A stretch of DNA of 64,000 nucleotides from Bifidobacterium saguinibicoloris (GCF_019331725.1 NZ_JAHBBF010000004.1:124001-188000), one strand, 5' to 3'. Counted from the first letter of the stretch, positions 31,255 through 41,106 are shown. Notes: a model not told the origin generated them from the letters alone. Numbers and translations are program-made.

Positions 31255-32865
31255 ATGAACTGGCAGGTCACCTCGCAGATCCACGGAGGACATCAGTCCT
31301 CACCCGCGACGATGGAGGAATACCGGACCCTCGCCGCCGCCCTCGACGACGCCGGAGGAAAACTCATCGCACAGGCCCAGGCCTGGTCGCAGGCGGCCCT
31401 CGACCTCGGCTCCGAACGGTACAGCGTGCCGTTGTGCACCACACTGCAGACGGGCATCCCGCACACGGCGCCGGCCGACCACGCCACCCTCCCCTACGTG
31501 AGGCTCATCGCCGCATGCCAGCGCCGAGCCAAAGAGATGTCGGACTCGGGATGGAAGCTCAAGGGCATGGCCGATCTCGTCACCAGGGCGCAAAGCCTGT
31601 ACGCGGAGGCGGAACGCACCGTCCGGCGGGGCATCACCGAGCTGACGCAGGCCGGAACCCAGCTGCGTCCGGGCTGGGCCACCTACATCATGGGCGCCCT
31701 CGCGGTGGGCGGGCTCGTGGGCAGCTGGGTGCACGAGGGCGCTCCGAACCTCGCCACGTCGTCATGGGCCACCGCGCCGTTCCAGCAGGGGTATCTGAGC
31801 GGCATCGGCTCGATGATCGCCGGCGTCGAGATAGGCAAGGGCGTGGTGCATACGGACGAGGTGAACCAGGCGGCGGAGAAGATCGGCCGGTTCAGCGCGC
31901 CGCTCAAGAACCTCCTGCAGGGCGTGGAGCTGCACCTGACGCGCGTGGAGGCGAACGCCCCCGTGGTGCGCGAGTCGAGATCGGTGTCCGAATCGTTGGA
32001 GAACCTGCGCAGACTCGGCGAGGAACGGCTCGGCAAGATCGACCTCGATTCGGGGCTCACCTACGCCACCATCGCGGTGCAGCGATACGAGAAGGCGGAT
32101 GGCACGAACGCGTGGCTGGTCACCATCCCCGGCACCGACGGCTTCTTCGATTCGCCGTTCGGGTGGGAGCAGAACGTCGAGCTCATGAGCGACGACGCGG
32201 AACGCAGGACGAGGGCGGACAGCGCGCGCATGGTCGTGGAGGCCATGGAACGCGCCGGCATCGGACGGGACGAGCCGGTGGCGATCGTGGGCCATTCGCA
32301 GGGAGGCATCGTGGCCGCCGCGATCGCCTCGGACCAGTCGGAACGATTCGACATCCGGCATGTGGTGACGGCGGGCTCCCCGATAGCGAACCATCCCATC
32401 CCTTCCAAGACGTGGGTGACCGCCATCGAGATCAAGGATGAGCTCGTCGCTTCGCTCGACGGCGCGGACAATCCCGCCACGGAGCAGTGGATGACCATCC
32501 AGGGCACCGTCATGCCCGCGGACGACCCCGTATACCCCACGCTCAACGACGACGGCTCGTGCACGCCGGCGACCGGCACGAACGTCCGGGGACTCAGCCC
32601 CTATGCCGGCACCCCGGTGGCCGATCCGAAGGAGACGCAGGAGCTGAGCCACTGGCTCAAATACCATCAGGCCGCCTACCGCAACGCCTCCGACCTCGGC
32701 TCGCCGGCGGTGGTCGCGCACGAGGAGCATTTCGCCGACGTCATCGCCGGCGAACTCAAGGAGACCCAGTACTACGAGGGGCGCATGCGGATGTGGGGCG
32801 ACTACGGGCCGAAGGAGCGCATCACCACGGTCACCTCCGGACAGACCGCGCCGTCGTCCCCGTAA
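31255..32865 (+). CDS. Alpha/beta-hydrolase (lipase-like) with helical N-terminal domain
   Basis: 536 residues. N-terminal ~140: amphipathic helices (YRTLAAALDDAGGKLIAQAQ; WKLKGMADLVTRAQSLYAEA) with WXG/LXG-like spacing but no signal peptide. Residues ~141-200: a Gly-rich hydrophobic stretch (YIMGALAVGGLVGSW; SGIGSMIAGVEIGKG). Residues ~265-536: hydrolase fold with the nucleophile elbow GHSQGG (Ser348) and oxyanion-side IPGTDGFFDSP. Asp in EIKDELVAS and a His near EEHFADV are candidate triad residues. AAGGAG precedes the ATG. With the WXG-like gene 22 bases upstream, it resembles a secreted effector with its export partner. Substrate and route are unknown. Confidence 0.7.
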   Translation: MNWQVTSQIHGGHQSSPATMEEYRTLAAALDDAGGKLIAQAQAWSQAALDLGSERYSVPLCTTLQTGIPHTAPADHATLPYVRLIAACQRRAKEMSDSGWKLKGMADLVTRAQSLYAEAERTVRRGITELTQAGTQLRPGWATYIMGALAVGGLVGSWVHEGAPNLATSSWATAPFQQGYLSGIGSMIAGVEIGKGVVHTDEVNQAAEKIGRFSAPLKNLLQGVELHLTRVEANAPVVRESRSVSESLENLRRLGEERLGKIDLDSGLTYATIAVQRYEKADGTNAWLVTIPGTDGFFDSPFGWEQNVELMSDDAERRTRADSARMVVEAMERAGIGRDEPVAIVGHSQGGIVAAAIASDQSERFDIRHVVTAGSPIANHPIPSKTWVTAIEIKDELVASLDGADNPATEQWMTIQGTVMPADDPVYPTLNDDGSCTPATGTNVRGLSPYAGTPVADPKETQELSHWLKYHQAAYRNASDLGSPAVVAHEEHFADVIAGELKETQYYEGRMRMWGDYGPKERITTVTSGQTAPSSP

Positions 32866-33040
32866 GCCGCGCCGAGAGACACGCATATCCAGCGGACACT
32901 CAGGAAACATACGGGACTTCTTGCCGCATCGCATGCCATGACGTCCAGCGGGCGGCAAGGACGCTCCCAAACGGGAGGCACATGCTGGGGGCCATGGCAC
33001 GGCGCAGCGGGCGTCGTGCGGCAATCGGAAGGAACCCCGA

Positions 33041-34828
33041 ATGTTCGTGTTGAAGAACGCATGGCGATCGGTCGTGCGCAACAAGGGACGCAACATCCTG
33101 ATCGTCATCATCGTCGCGATCATCGCGGCCGCCGCCACGGTGGGCCTGGCCATCCGGTCGGCGGCGCAGACGGCCAGGGAGGACGGCCTCGACTCCACCA
33201 CGGTGACTGCCACCATCGGCGTGGACCGCGAGGCGATGATGAGCAAGGCCACGCAGGCATCGTCGGATTCGTCGGACTCGTCCGACGGCAAGCCCGATTT
33301 CGAATCGATGCGCGACGCCCTCGACCAGGACTCCCTCTCGCTGTCCGATTATGAGAAGTACGCCAAGGCGTCCAGCGTGGACGTCAGCACCTACTACACC
33401 GAGACCACGTCGGTGAACGCCACGGACGACTTCCAACCGGTGGAGTCCACCACGTCGAACGAGGCGAACTCCTCCGATTCGTCGTCCTCGTCCTCCGACT
33501 CCCAGAACGGGCAGGACGCGCAGGGACAGGGCGGCGGCGGACCCGGCATGGGCGGCCAGGGCGGCGGCATGGGCATGGACTCCGGCGACTTCTCGCTCGT
33601 CGGGTTCTCCTCCGACGCCGCGGTGGCCGCGGCGTCCAACGGCACGTTCACCATGTCCAGCGGCCAGGTGTTCGGCTACGGGACCGACGACGAGGGCGAC
33701 GTCATCATCTCCAAGGCGCTGGCCGACTTCAACGGCCTCAAGGTGGGTGACACCATCACCGTGGCCGACCTGTCCGGCGACGACGACACCTACGAGCTCA
33801 CCATCGTGGGCATCTACAAGAACACCACCTCCGAGAACACCGGCGCGAACGGCCCGATGGGCGGCACCTCCTCCGACCCGGACAACGCCATCTACACGTC
33901 GGTGGCCACCCTGAAGAAGCTCGGCCTGTCCACCGAATCCAGCTCCTCCGACGACACGTCGGATTCGTCGGACTCGTCCGACTCCTCCACGGCGACCTCC
34001 GCCTCCCGCACCCAGCTGAGCTTCACCTACGTGCTCGGCAGCAAGGACGACTACGAGACGTTCGCCAAGGACGTCGAGAAGGCCGGCCTCGACGACACGT
34101 ACACGGTCTCCTCCGCGGACGTGGAGAACTACGAATCCAGCCTCGTGCCGCTCGACAACCTGGCGAAGTTCGCCCTGACGCTGCTCGTCATCGTGCTCGC
34201 CGTGGGTGCCGTGGTGCTCGTCGTGCTCAACCTGTTCAACGTGCGCGAACGCAAGTACGAGGTGGGCGTCCTCACCGCCATCGGCATCCGCAAGACGAAG
34301 GTGGTGGCGCAGTTCGTCATCGAGCTGCTCATCGTCACCATGATCGGCATCGCGCTGGGCGTGGCCGCGGGAGGCGCCGCCTCGGTGCCGGTCTCGAACC
34401 AGCTGCTCGCCCAGCAGGTCTCTTCGCAGGAGTCCGAGGCGTCCAGCCGTCAGGCGCAGTTCGGCCGTGCCGCGGACATGCCCGGCGCCGGCGGCGCGGC
34501 CTCGTCCTCCTCCGGCGATTCGGATTCCTCCTCGTCCGATTCCTCCTCGTCCGGCAACGGCTCCGGCTCCACGGATTCCGGTTCCAACGGCTCCAGCTCC
34601 ACCGGCTCCGGCTCCGACGCGCAGCCCGCCGGCCAGCCGGGCGGCAACGGCCCCGGCGGATTCTCCCGGGCGGTCAGCTACGTCAGCGAGATCGACGCTA
34701 CGGTGAACCTCAAGGTGGTGGGCCAGCTCGTGCTCATCGGCCTCGGCCTCACCCTGATCTCGGCGCTCGTGGGCGTCATCGCCATCGTCCGCTACGAGCC
34801 GCTCCAGATCCTCGCGGACCGCTCCTGA
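33041..34828 (+). CDS. ABC transporter permease, FtsX/MacB type
   Basis: 595 residues. TM1 at ~20-40 (ILIVIIVAIIAAAATVGLA) is followed by a large extracytoplasmic region and three C-terminal TM helices with the FtsX-like stretch VGVLTAIGIRKTKVV. The extracellular part is interrupted by Ser/Asp runs (SSDSSDSSD), a Gly/Met/Gln-rich segment (~162-180) and a 50-residue Ser/Gly tract (~480-530) between the last TM helices. GGAAGGA lies before the ATG. It pairs with the ATPase 57 bases downstream. MacB-like pumps export peptides or drugs or work on the envelope; the substrate is unknown. Confidence 0.88.
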   Translation: MFVLKNAWRSVVRNKGRNILIVIIVAIIAAAATVGLAIRSAAQTAREDGLDSTTVTATIGVDREAMMSKATQASSDSSDSSDGKPDFESMRDALDQDSLSLSDYEKYAKASSVDVSTYYTETTSVNATDDFQPVESTTSNEANSSDSSSSSSDSQNGQDAQGQGGGGPGMGGQGGGMGMDSGDFSLVGFSSDAAVAAASNGTFTMSSGQVFGYGTDDEGDVIISKALADFNGLKVGDTITVADLSGDDDTYELTIVGIYKNTTSENTGANGPMGGTSSDPDNAIYTSVATLKKLGLSTESSSSDDTSDSSDSSDSSTATSASRTQLSFTYVLGSKDDYETFAKDVEKAGLDDTYTVSSADVENYESSLVPLDNLAKFALTLLVIVLAVGAVVLVVLNLFNVRERKYEVGVLTAIGIRKTKVVAQFVIELLIVTMIGIALGVAAGGAASVPVSNQLLAQQVSSQESEASSRQAQFGRAADMPGAGGAASSSSGDSDSSSSDSSSSGNGSGSTDSGSNGSSSTGSGSDAQPAGQPGGNGPGGFSRAVSYVSEIDATVNLKVVGQLVLIGLGLTLISALVGVIAIVRYEPLQILADRS

Positions 34829-34885
34829 CCCACCGCGCCGCCATCGCACACCATCAACGCACCAACGCATGAAAGCAGGCATCGC

Positions 34886-35620
34886 ATGACCAGCACAACC
34901 ACCATCGGAACCGCCGCGGCCGGCGCCACGGCGACGGCGCAGGCCGGAACCCCCTCCCCCACGCCGATCCTCGCCATGGACCACGTCTCCTACTCGTACA
35001 CGAAGGGAGGCAAGAAGGTCGTCAAGGACCTGAGCCGCGACTTCCACGCGGGCACGGTCGTCTCCATCGTGGGCCCCTCCGGCGCGGGCAAGACCACCGT
35101 CCTGTCGCTGCTCTCGGGACTCACCTGCCCCACCGAGGGCCGCATCCTGTACAACGGCGCCGACCTGGCGAAATCGGACCGGTACCGCTTCCGCAGCCAC
35201 GACATCGGCGTGATCTTCCAGAGCTTCAACCTGCTGCCGGCCCTGACGGTCGAGGAGAACATCACCCTGTCCATGGAGGCGTCCGGAAGACGGTTCGACA
35301 GGCCGAAGCACGACCTCGTGCTCGACCTGCTGCGCAAGGTGCGGCTGCCCGGCGAGTACGCGAACGAACGGATCCTGCACCTGTCCGGCGGCGAACAGCA
35401 GCGCGTGGCCATCGCCCGCGCGCTGAGCTACGGACCGGACATCGTGCTGGCCGACGAGCCCACCGGCAACCTGGACATGGCCACGCAGGACGACATCATG
35501 GCGATCTTCCGCACGCTCGCCCACGAGGAGGGCAAGTGCGTGATCATCGTGACGCACTCCCCCGCGGTGGCCGACCAGTCCGACGAGGTGTTCGAACTCA
35601 AGCCGCTGCGCCGCCGCTGA
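34886..35620 (+). CDS. ABC transporter ATP-binding protein (LolD/MacB type)
   Basis: 244 residues. A short Thr/Ala-rich N-terminus precedes a complete ATPase: Walker A GPSGAGKTT, Q-loop VIFQSFNLLPALTVEENI, signature LSGGEQQR, Walker B VLADEPTGNLD and H-loop VTHSP. The Q-loop and TGNLD wording are typical of the LolD/MacB/SalX group. It is coded directly after its permease and ends before a bidirectional terminator. A weak GCAGG site precedes the ATG. Confidence 0.93.
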   Translation: MTSTTTIGTAAAGATATAQAGTPSPTPILAMDHVSYSYTKGGKKVVKDLSRDFHAGTVVSIVGPSGAGKTTVLSLLSGLTCPTEGRILYNGADLAKSDRYRFRSHDIGVIFQSFNLLPALTVEENITLSMEASGRRFDRPKHDLVLDLLRKVRLPGEYANERILHLSGGEQQRVAIARALSYGPDIVLADEPTGNLDMATQDDIMAIFRTLAHEEGKCVIIVTHSPAVADQSDEVFELKPLRRR

Positions 35621-35653
35621 ACCGGCCGGGACGGACGCAACCGCCGACGCACC

Positions 35654-35691
35654 GATGCCCGCCTCCTTCATGCAGGAAGGAGGCGGGCATC
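35654..35691. terminator. Bidirectional terminator between the ABC ATPase and dnaE
   Basis: GATGCCCGCCTCCTTC (35654-35669) pairs with GAAGGAGGCGGGCATC (35676-35691), 16 bp with a 6-nt loop. It sits between convergent genes. Confidence 0.85.
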
Positions 35692-35695
35692 GTCG

Positions 35696-38600
35696 TCATG
35701 CGGCGGGCAGGCAGCTCGGGCCGAACAGGATCTTGATCTCCGCGAACAGCGACGTGTCCCGCTTCACGCGGAACCGATCGCCGAAGGTGAGCACCTGCGC
35801 CGCGCCCTTGTCGTCGAGCACGGCGAGCTTCACCTCGCAATACCCCGGATGGTTGGCGAGGACCTGACCGAGCTGCATCATGCGCCGGCGCGCGAGCGCG
35901 GCGGCCGGCAGCGTGATGACGACCGGCTTGTTGTCCTCCGCCTCGAGCGACGGCACCTGCAGCTCGGTGGCGCGCAGGGAGACGGTCTCGTCGCGCAGCT
36001 CCACCTGGCCGCGAATCTGCACCACCTCGTCCTGCTGGAGCTCCGGGGCGGCCGCCTCGTACACCTTGCCGAAGAACAGGCATTGGATGGAGCTCTCCAG
36101 ATCCTCGATGGTGACGATGGCCCACGCGTTGCCCTTCTTGGAGACGCGCCGGTCCACCTTGGTGATCATACCGGCGAGCGTGACCTGCTGGCCCTCGCCC
36201 ATGGTCTTGGCCCGGTCCACGAGATGCGCGATGGACATCTCACGCAGTCCGGCGAGCACGGCGGTCATGCCGGAGAGCGGGTGGTCGGACACGTACAGGC
36301 CGAGCATCTCGCGTTCCAGACCGAGTTTGGTCTTCTTGTCCCACTCTTCGATGTCGGGCACGGTGACGGATGCGTCGCCCATGGCCTCGGCGCCGCCGTC
36401 CTCGTCGTCGGAGAACAGGTCGAACTGGCCTTCGGCCTGCTTGCGTTTGATGCCGACGACGGAGTCGATGGCGGCCTCGTGGATCTCGTACAGGGCGCGT
36501 CGGTTCGGTTCGATGGAGTCGAACGCGCCGGCCTTGATGAGCGACTCGACGAGACGCTTGTTGAGCGCGGTCAGGGGCACGCGGCGGATGAAGTCCATGA
36601 AGTTCACGTACTTGCCGTGCGGTCCCTCGCGTTCGGCGATGATGTCGGCCACGGCCTTGTCGCCCACGTTGCGGATGGCGCCGAGACCGAAGCGCACCAC
36701 GTCGCCGACGGCGGAGTATTCGAGGCGGGACTCGTTGACGTCCGGCGAGAGCACCTGGATGCCCATGCGTCGCGCCTCGCCGAGATACAGGGCGGTCTTG
36801 TCCTTGTTGTCCTTGGTGCCCTGCAGCAGCGCGGCCATGAATTCGACCGGATAGTGGGTCTTGAGGTACGCGGTCCAGTAGGAGATCAGGCCGTACGCGG
36901 CGGAATGCGCCTTGTTGAACGCGTATCCGGAGAACGGGACAAGCACGTCCCACACGGCCTGCGCGGCCTCCTCCGAATAGCCGTGCTCCTTCATGCCGGC
37001 GAAGAACGGCACCTTCTCCTTGGCCAGCACCTCGGGCTTCTTCTTGCCCATGGCGCGCCTCAGCACGTCTGCCTTGCCGAGCGAGTAGCCGGCGAGGATG
37101 CGCGCCGCGGACTGCACCTGCTCCTGGTAGATGATGAGGCCGTACGTCTCGTCGAGGACCTGCCGCAGCGGCTCGTCCAGTTCGGGATGGATCGGCGTGA
37201 TCTTCTGCAGCCCGTTCTTGCGCTTCGCGTAGTTGATGTGCGATTCCATCGACATCGGGCCCGGACGGTACAGGGCGATCAATGCGGAGATGTCGTTGAA
37301 GTTGTCGGGCTTGAGCATCTTGAGCAGGGAGCGCATGCCGTCGGAATCGAGCTGGAACACGCCGAGCGTGTCGCCCCGGGCGAGCAGCTCGTACGTGGCC
37401 TTGTCGTCGAGCGGGATCTTCGTGTAGTCGATGCGCTCCTTGCCGTTGGCCTCGATGTTCCTGAGCGTGTCCTGGATGACCGTCAAGTTGGACAGGCCGA
37501 GGAAGTCCATCTTGACCAGTCCCAGCGTTTCGCACGTGTGGTATTCGAACGTGGTGGTCACCGTGCCGTCGGTGCGTTCCAGCAGCGGCGACGTGTCGGT
37601 GATCGGCTCGCTTCCCATGATCGTGGCGCAGGCGTGCACGCCGGTCTGGCGGATCAGGCCCTCGATGGTCTTCGCCTTGTCGATGATCTGGTGCGCGTCA
37701 TGGTCGGACTCGTACAGCTCGCGGAACTCGCGCGCCTCCGCGTAGCGTTTGGACGTGGGGTCGAAGATCTCCTTGAGGCTCGCGTCCTTGCCGTTCTTGG
37801 ACGGCGGCAGCGCCTTGGTGACCTTGTCGCCCATGGCGAACTCGTAGCCCATGATGCGCGCCGAGTCCTTGAGGGCCTGCTTGGTCTTGATGACGCCGTA
37901 GATCACGCATTGGGCGACCTTGTCGCGGCCGTACTTCTCGCCGCAGTAGTCGATGACGTGCAGACGGCCGTCCGGGTCGAAGTCGACGTCGATATCCGGC
38001 AGGGACACGCGTTCCGGGTTGAGGAAGCGTTCGAAGATGAGGCCGTGCTTCAGCGGATCGAGCTCGGTGATGCCCATCGCGTACGCGACCATCGAACCTG
38101 CGGCCGATCCTCGGCCGGGCCCCACCATGATGCCGTGGTCCTTCGCCCACTGGATGTAGTCCGCGACGACGAGGAAGTAGCCGCAGAACTGCATCTGGCA
38201 GATCACGCCGCACTCGTAGTCGGCCTGCTTGGAGACCTCCTCGGGCACGTTCCCCTCGTAGCGCCGTTCGAGGCCCTCCTCCACCTTCTTGAGGAACAGG
38301 GAGGCCTCGTCCCAGCCTTCGGGGCAGTCGAACTGCGGCATGAACGCGCCGTCCTCGTGGTCGTCGAAGATCACGTTGCAGCGTTCGGCGATCTCGAGCG
38401 TGTTGTCGCACGCCTCCGGGAACTCCCTGAACAGCTCGCGCATCTCCTCGGCCGGCTTGAGGTAGTAGCCGGTGCCGTCGAACTTGAACCGGTCCGGGTC
38501 GTCGAGGTGCGAGCCGGAGTTGATGCACAGCATGGCGTCCTGCGCTTCGGCGTCCTTGGCCTCCACGTAGTGGGAGTCGTTCGTGGCGAGCAGCGGCGCG

Positions 38601-39247
38601 TTGAGCTTCTTCGCAATCGTGAGCAGCCCGGACGTGACCTCCTTCTCGATCTTCAGGCCGTGGTCCATGAGCTCGATGAAGAAGTTGTCACGACCGAAGA
38701 TGTCCTGGAACTCGCCGGCGGCGCGCAGCGCCTCGTCGAACTGACCCAGACGGAGCCTGGTCTGGATGATGCCGGACGGGCATCCGGAAGAGGCGATCAC
38801 GCCTTTGGAATAGGTGGCGAGCACCTCCTTGTCCATACGCGGGTAGCGCATGACGCGGCCTTCGAGGTTCGCCACGGAGCTCGCCTTGATGAGGTTGACG
38901 AGGCCTTCGTCGTTCTCCGCCCACATGGTCATGTGGGTGATGAGGCCGCCGCCGGAGACGTCGTCGCGCCGCTGGTCCTCGGTGCCCCAGTGCACGCGGG
39001 ACTTGTCCTGGCGGGCGGTCTCCGGCGTGACGTACGCCTCGATGCCGATGATCGGCTTGACGCCGTTGGCCACGCAGTTCGTGAACATCTCGTACGCGCC
39101 GTGCATGTTGCCGTGGTCGGTGATGGCCACCGCCGGCATGCCGAGCTCGGCCGCGTGCCTGGCCAGGTCCGGGATCTTGGACGCCCCGTCGAGCAGCGAA
39201 TAGTGCGTGTGGTTATGCAGGTGCACGAAGTTTCCCGAGTTTGCCAT
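35696..39247 (-). CDS. dnaE: DNA polymerase III alpha subunit DnaE1
   Basis: 1183 residues; the replicative polymerase. It has an N-terminal PHP domain (VHLHNHTHYSLLDG), a Pol C/NT core with the catalytic acidic motif PDIDVDFD, a tandem HhH/finger region (KKPEVLAKEKVPFF) and an OB domain (VTLAGMITKVDRRVSKKG). The length and PHP motifs fit the DnaE1 group that replicates actinobacterial chromosomes. Start MANSGNFVH at 39247: no Shine-Dalgarno, and TAGGGT (39255-39260) lies 7 nt upstream, another probable leaderless start. The C-terminal ~150 residues are short of a complete tau-binding tail as in E. coli, which is normal for the group. Confidence 0.97.
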   Translation of the reverse strand: MANSGNFVHLHNHTHYSLLDGASKIPDLARHAAELGMPAVAITDHGNMHGAYEMFTNCVANGVKPIIGIEAYVTPETARQDKSRVHWGTEDQRRDDVSGGGLITHMTMWAENDEGLVNLIKASSVANLEGRVMRYPRMDKEVLATYSKGVIASSGCPSGIIQTRLRLGQFDEALRAAGEFQDIFGRDNFFIELMDHGLKIEKEVTSGLLTIAKKLNAPLLATNDSHYVEAKDAEAQDAMLCINSGSHLDDPDRFKFDGTGYYLKPAEEMRELFREFPEACDNTLEIAERCNVIFDDHEDGAFMPQFDCPEGWDEASLFLKKVEEGLERRYEGNVPEEVSKQADYECGVICQMQFCGYFLVVADYIQWAKDHGIMVGPGRGSAAGSMVAYAMGITELDPLKHGLIFERFLNPERVSLPDIDVDFDPDGRLHVIDYCGEKYGRDKVAQCVIYGVIKTKQALKDSARIMGYEFAMGDKVTKALPPSKNGKDASLKEIFDPTSKRYAEAREFRELYESDHDAHQIIDKAKTIEGLIRQTGVHACATIMGSEPITDTSPLLERTDGTVTTTFEYHTCETLGLVKMDFLGLSNLTVIQDTLRNIEANGKERIDYTKIPLDDKATYELLARGDTLGVFQLDSDGMRSLLKMLKPDNFNDISALIALYRPGPMSMESHINYAKRKNGLQKITPIHPELDEPLRQVLDETYGLIIYQEQVQSAARILAGYSLGKADVLRRAMGKKKPEVLAKEKVPFFAGMKEHGYSEEAAQAVWDVLVPFSGYAFNKAHSAAYGLISYWTAYLKTHYPVEFMAALLQGTKDNKDKTALYLGEARRMGIQVLSPDVNESRLEYSAVGDVVRFGLGAIRNVGDKAVADIIAEREGPHGKYVNFMDFIRRVPLTALNKRLVESLIKAGAFDSIEPNRRALYEIHEAAIDSVVGIKRKQAEGQFDLFSDDEDGGAEAMGDASVTVPDIEEWDKKTKLGLEREMLGLYVSDHPLSGMTAVLAGLREMSIAHLVDRAKTMGEGQQVTLAGMITKVDRRVSKKGNAWAIVTIEDLESSIQCLFFGKVYEAAAPELQQDEVVQIRGQVELRDETVSLRATELQVPSLEAEDNKPVVITLPAAALARRRMMQLGQVLANHPGYCEVKLAVLDDKGAAQVLTFGDRFRVKRDTSLFAEIKILFGPSCLPAA

Positions 39248-39317
39248 GGGATTCACCCTACCGCACGCCCACGCCCTGTCCGGCGGCCGCCCCGCCGGGA
39301 CCATACCCCGCGCAGGG

Positions 39318-40031
39318 TCACAGCCACACCCGCCTGGTCCACCAGCGCCGGTCGTACCATCGCGCCCGGTCGCGCCGGACCGTCTCCCACTGCGCGGGCC
39401 CCCACTGCGCATAGTCCCACGGAAGCCGCCGGCACAGCTCCTGCGCCAGCGGGAACAGCATCGTTTCGAGCTCGCCCACGCGCAGGTTCCCCCGGGCGTC
39501 CTCGAAGACGCCGGGCACCCAGAGGAACGGTCTGCCGGAGACGATGAGCAGGTTGGGACGCCAGGGGTTCGCGTACAGCATGTTCATCACGTCCCCGCCC
39601 ACGCCGCCGATGATGGGATGCGTCAGCATGCCTTTTCTGACGTGTATCGTGCACCATGCGTCGAGCTCCTGCGGCAACGCCACCGGCAGGGACAGGAACC
39701 ACAGCCCGAACCAGTCGACGGCGTCATCGGCCATGCTGTCGAGATCGGGCGGCAGCATCATCTCGAACAGCACCCACGGCCCTTTGACGTACCAGCCCAA
39801 CGTGCGCGCGTTGGCGGAGACCTCGTAGCTACAGCCGAACGCCTGCTCATAGAACTTGTGATTGAGCTGGGGCCAATACCCGGACTGCGTCTGCGTCCAC
39901 CCGTAGGCGGACATGTAATCACCCTCTCTGCGCATGGTCTTGCGCCCGTAGGCCGCGCACAGCATCGTGAAGGGCACCGCAAGCACGCACCCTATCGCCA
40001 GCCAGAACAGGACCTCGATGACCGTATCCAT
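39318..40031 (-). CDS. Membrane-anchored protein of unknown function
   Basis: 237 residues. One N-terminal TM helix (~4-26, VIEVLFWLAIGCVLAVPFTM) is followed by a Trp- and Tyr-rich soluble domain (SGYWPQLNHKFYEQAFG; GWYVKGPWVLFEMMLPPDL) and a Trp/Arg-rich C-terminus. GGGAGG lies before the ATG, so it is a real gene. I do not recognise the family. Its neighbours (dnaE, a HAD phosphatase) give no clue. The 71 bases between it and dnaE contain no terminator that I can see. Confidence 0.7.
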   Translation of the reverse strand: MDTVIEVLFWLAIGCVLAVPFTMLCAAYGRKTMRREGDYMSAYGWTQTQSGYWPQLNHKFYEQAFGCSYEVSANARTLGWYVKGPWVLFEMMLPPDLDSMADDAVDWFGLWFLSLPVALPQELDAWCTIHVRKGMLTHPIIGGVGGDVMNMLYANPWRPNLLIVSGRPFLWVPGVFEDARGNLRVGELETMLFPLAQELCRRLPWDYAQWGPAQWETVRRDRARWYDRRWWTRRVWL

Positions 40032-40100
40032 CGCGGACCTCCCTTCTCGTCCCGTCTGTGTCCCGGTTCCCGAAGGTCCTGCGCGCCGTCTCCGGCCGGC

Positions 40101-40943
40101 TCAGATGAGGCCGAGCGTGCGGAACGCGTTCGCGATGCCGTCGTCGTGGATGTCGGTGGTCTGCATGTCGCACCACCGTTCGATGCCGTGGATGGCGTTG
40201 CCCATGGCGACGGACGTGCCGGCGGCCTTGAGCATGGCCGTGTCGTTGTCGGAGTCCCCGATCGCGATGGTGTCCCCGATCGGCACGCCCAGCCGTGCCG
40301 CCACCTCACGCACCGCGGTGCCTTTGTCGACGCCGTTGATGAGCAGTTCGCCGTTGTTCGGGGAGATCGCGTCGTACGAGCCGTGCACGAGCGTGAACCA
40401 CGGGGCGAGGTCGCGTTTCGTCTCCTCGAACGTGACGTCCGGGTCCGGGCCGGTGAAGTAGGAACCTTTGGACACGTGGATGGTCCGCCCCAGCGTGGAC
40501 CCTTCGGGCACGTCGATGTCGTCGATGCGGTGCCAGAAGCGCGCGAACTCGCCGCGGTCGAACGCCTTGCCCTTCGACTTCAGGTGACGCGCGTAGCCTT
40601 CCGAGATGACCATGCCGTCCGCGCCCTGCCACTGGTACGCCTCGATGCCGTGCGCCTTGAAGTAGGCATCGGCCGCGTCGATCGCCTCAGGCGGGACGAA
40701 CCGCTGGAACAGGACGCAATCGCCCATGTTCGCCTGCGCGCCCGCCACGGACACCACGCCGTCGAAGCCCACGTCGAGGATGCTCTGCTCGATCTTCGGC
40801 AGGGAGCGGCCGGTGCAGATGAACAGCAGATGCCCGTTCTCCCGGGCCTGCACGCAGGCCCGGCGCGCCGATTCAGGGACCTGATGCTGCTCGTCCGCCA
40901 GAGTGCCGTCGATGTCCAGGAACACCAGTCTGCGTGCCGTCAT
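40101..40943 (-). CDS. Cof-type HAD-IIB phosphatase
   Basis: 280 residues. The HAD motifs are all present: DxD nucleophile in VFLDIDGTLAD (~6-16), the Ser/Thr in CTGRSLPK, a Lys in NGVDKGTAV, and GDSDNDTAML. The C2B cap between motifs II and III defines the Cof/SupH subgroup that dephosphorylates sugar phosphates, FMN or PLP. The substrate cannot be read from sequence. The start MTARRLVF follows a GGGAGG region; in-frame codons run to 40991. Confidence 0.9.
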   Translation of the reverse strand: MTARRLVFLDIDGTLADEQHQVPESARRACVQARENGHLLFICTGRSLPKIEQSILDVGFDGVVSVAGAQANMGDCVLFQRFVPPEAIDAADAYFKAHGIEAYQWQGADGMVISEGYARHLKSKGKAFDRGEFARFWHRIDDIDVPEGSTLGRTIHVSKGSYFTGPDPDVTFEETKRDLAPWFTLVHGSYDAISPNNGELLINGVDKGTAVREVAARLGVPIGDTIAIGDSDNDTAMLKAAGTSVAMGNAIHGIERWCDMQTTDIHDDGIANAFRTLGLI

Positions 40944-41100
40944 GCTCCGTCCTCCCGTCTTCGTCCGTCCTCGTCGCCCCGCGGAACCCATGCTTCCGCC
41001 GGCCCGCGGGCGTCGTCTTCACGCACCATGATAGGGCGGCTTCCGTCCGACGGAAGCCCGCCGGCCCACCGGACATATGGCGCCGCTCCCCGCACTCGAC

Positions 41101-41106
41101 TAGAAT
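41101..41106 (+). promoter_or_regulatory. Candidate -10 box for the HELSH protease gene
   Basis: TAGAAT lies 45 bases before the ATG at 41152, leaving room for a normal leader with the GAGGGGG ribosome site. No convincing -35 is evident. The rest of 40944-41151 is unremarkable. Confidence 0.35.

Noticed and set aside
32920..32959. Inverted repeat CTTGCCGC...GCGGCAAG between the hydrolase and permease genes
   Set aside because: 8-bp arms with a 24-base loop and no U-tract; too weak to call a terminator or operator.
35849..39547. 1232-codon plus-strand ORF
   Set aside because: Antisense mirror of dnaE1, produced by codon bias.
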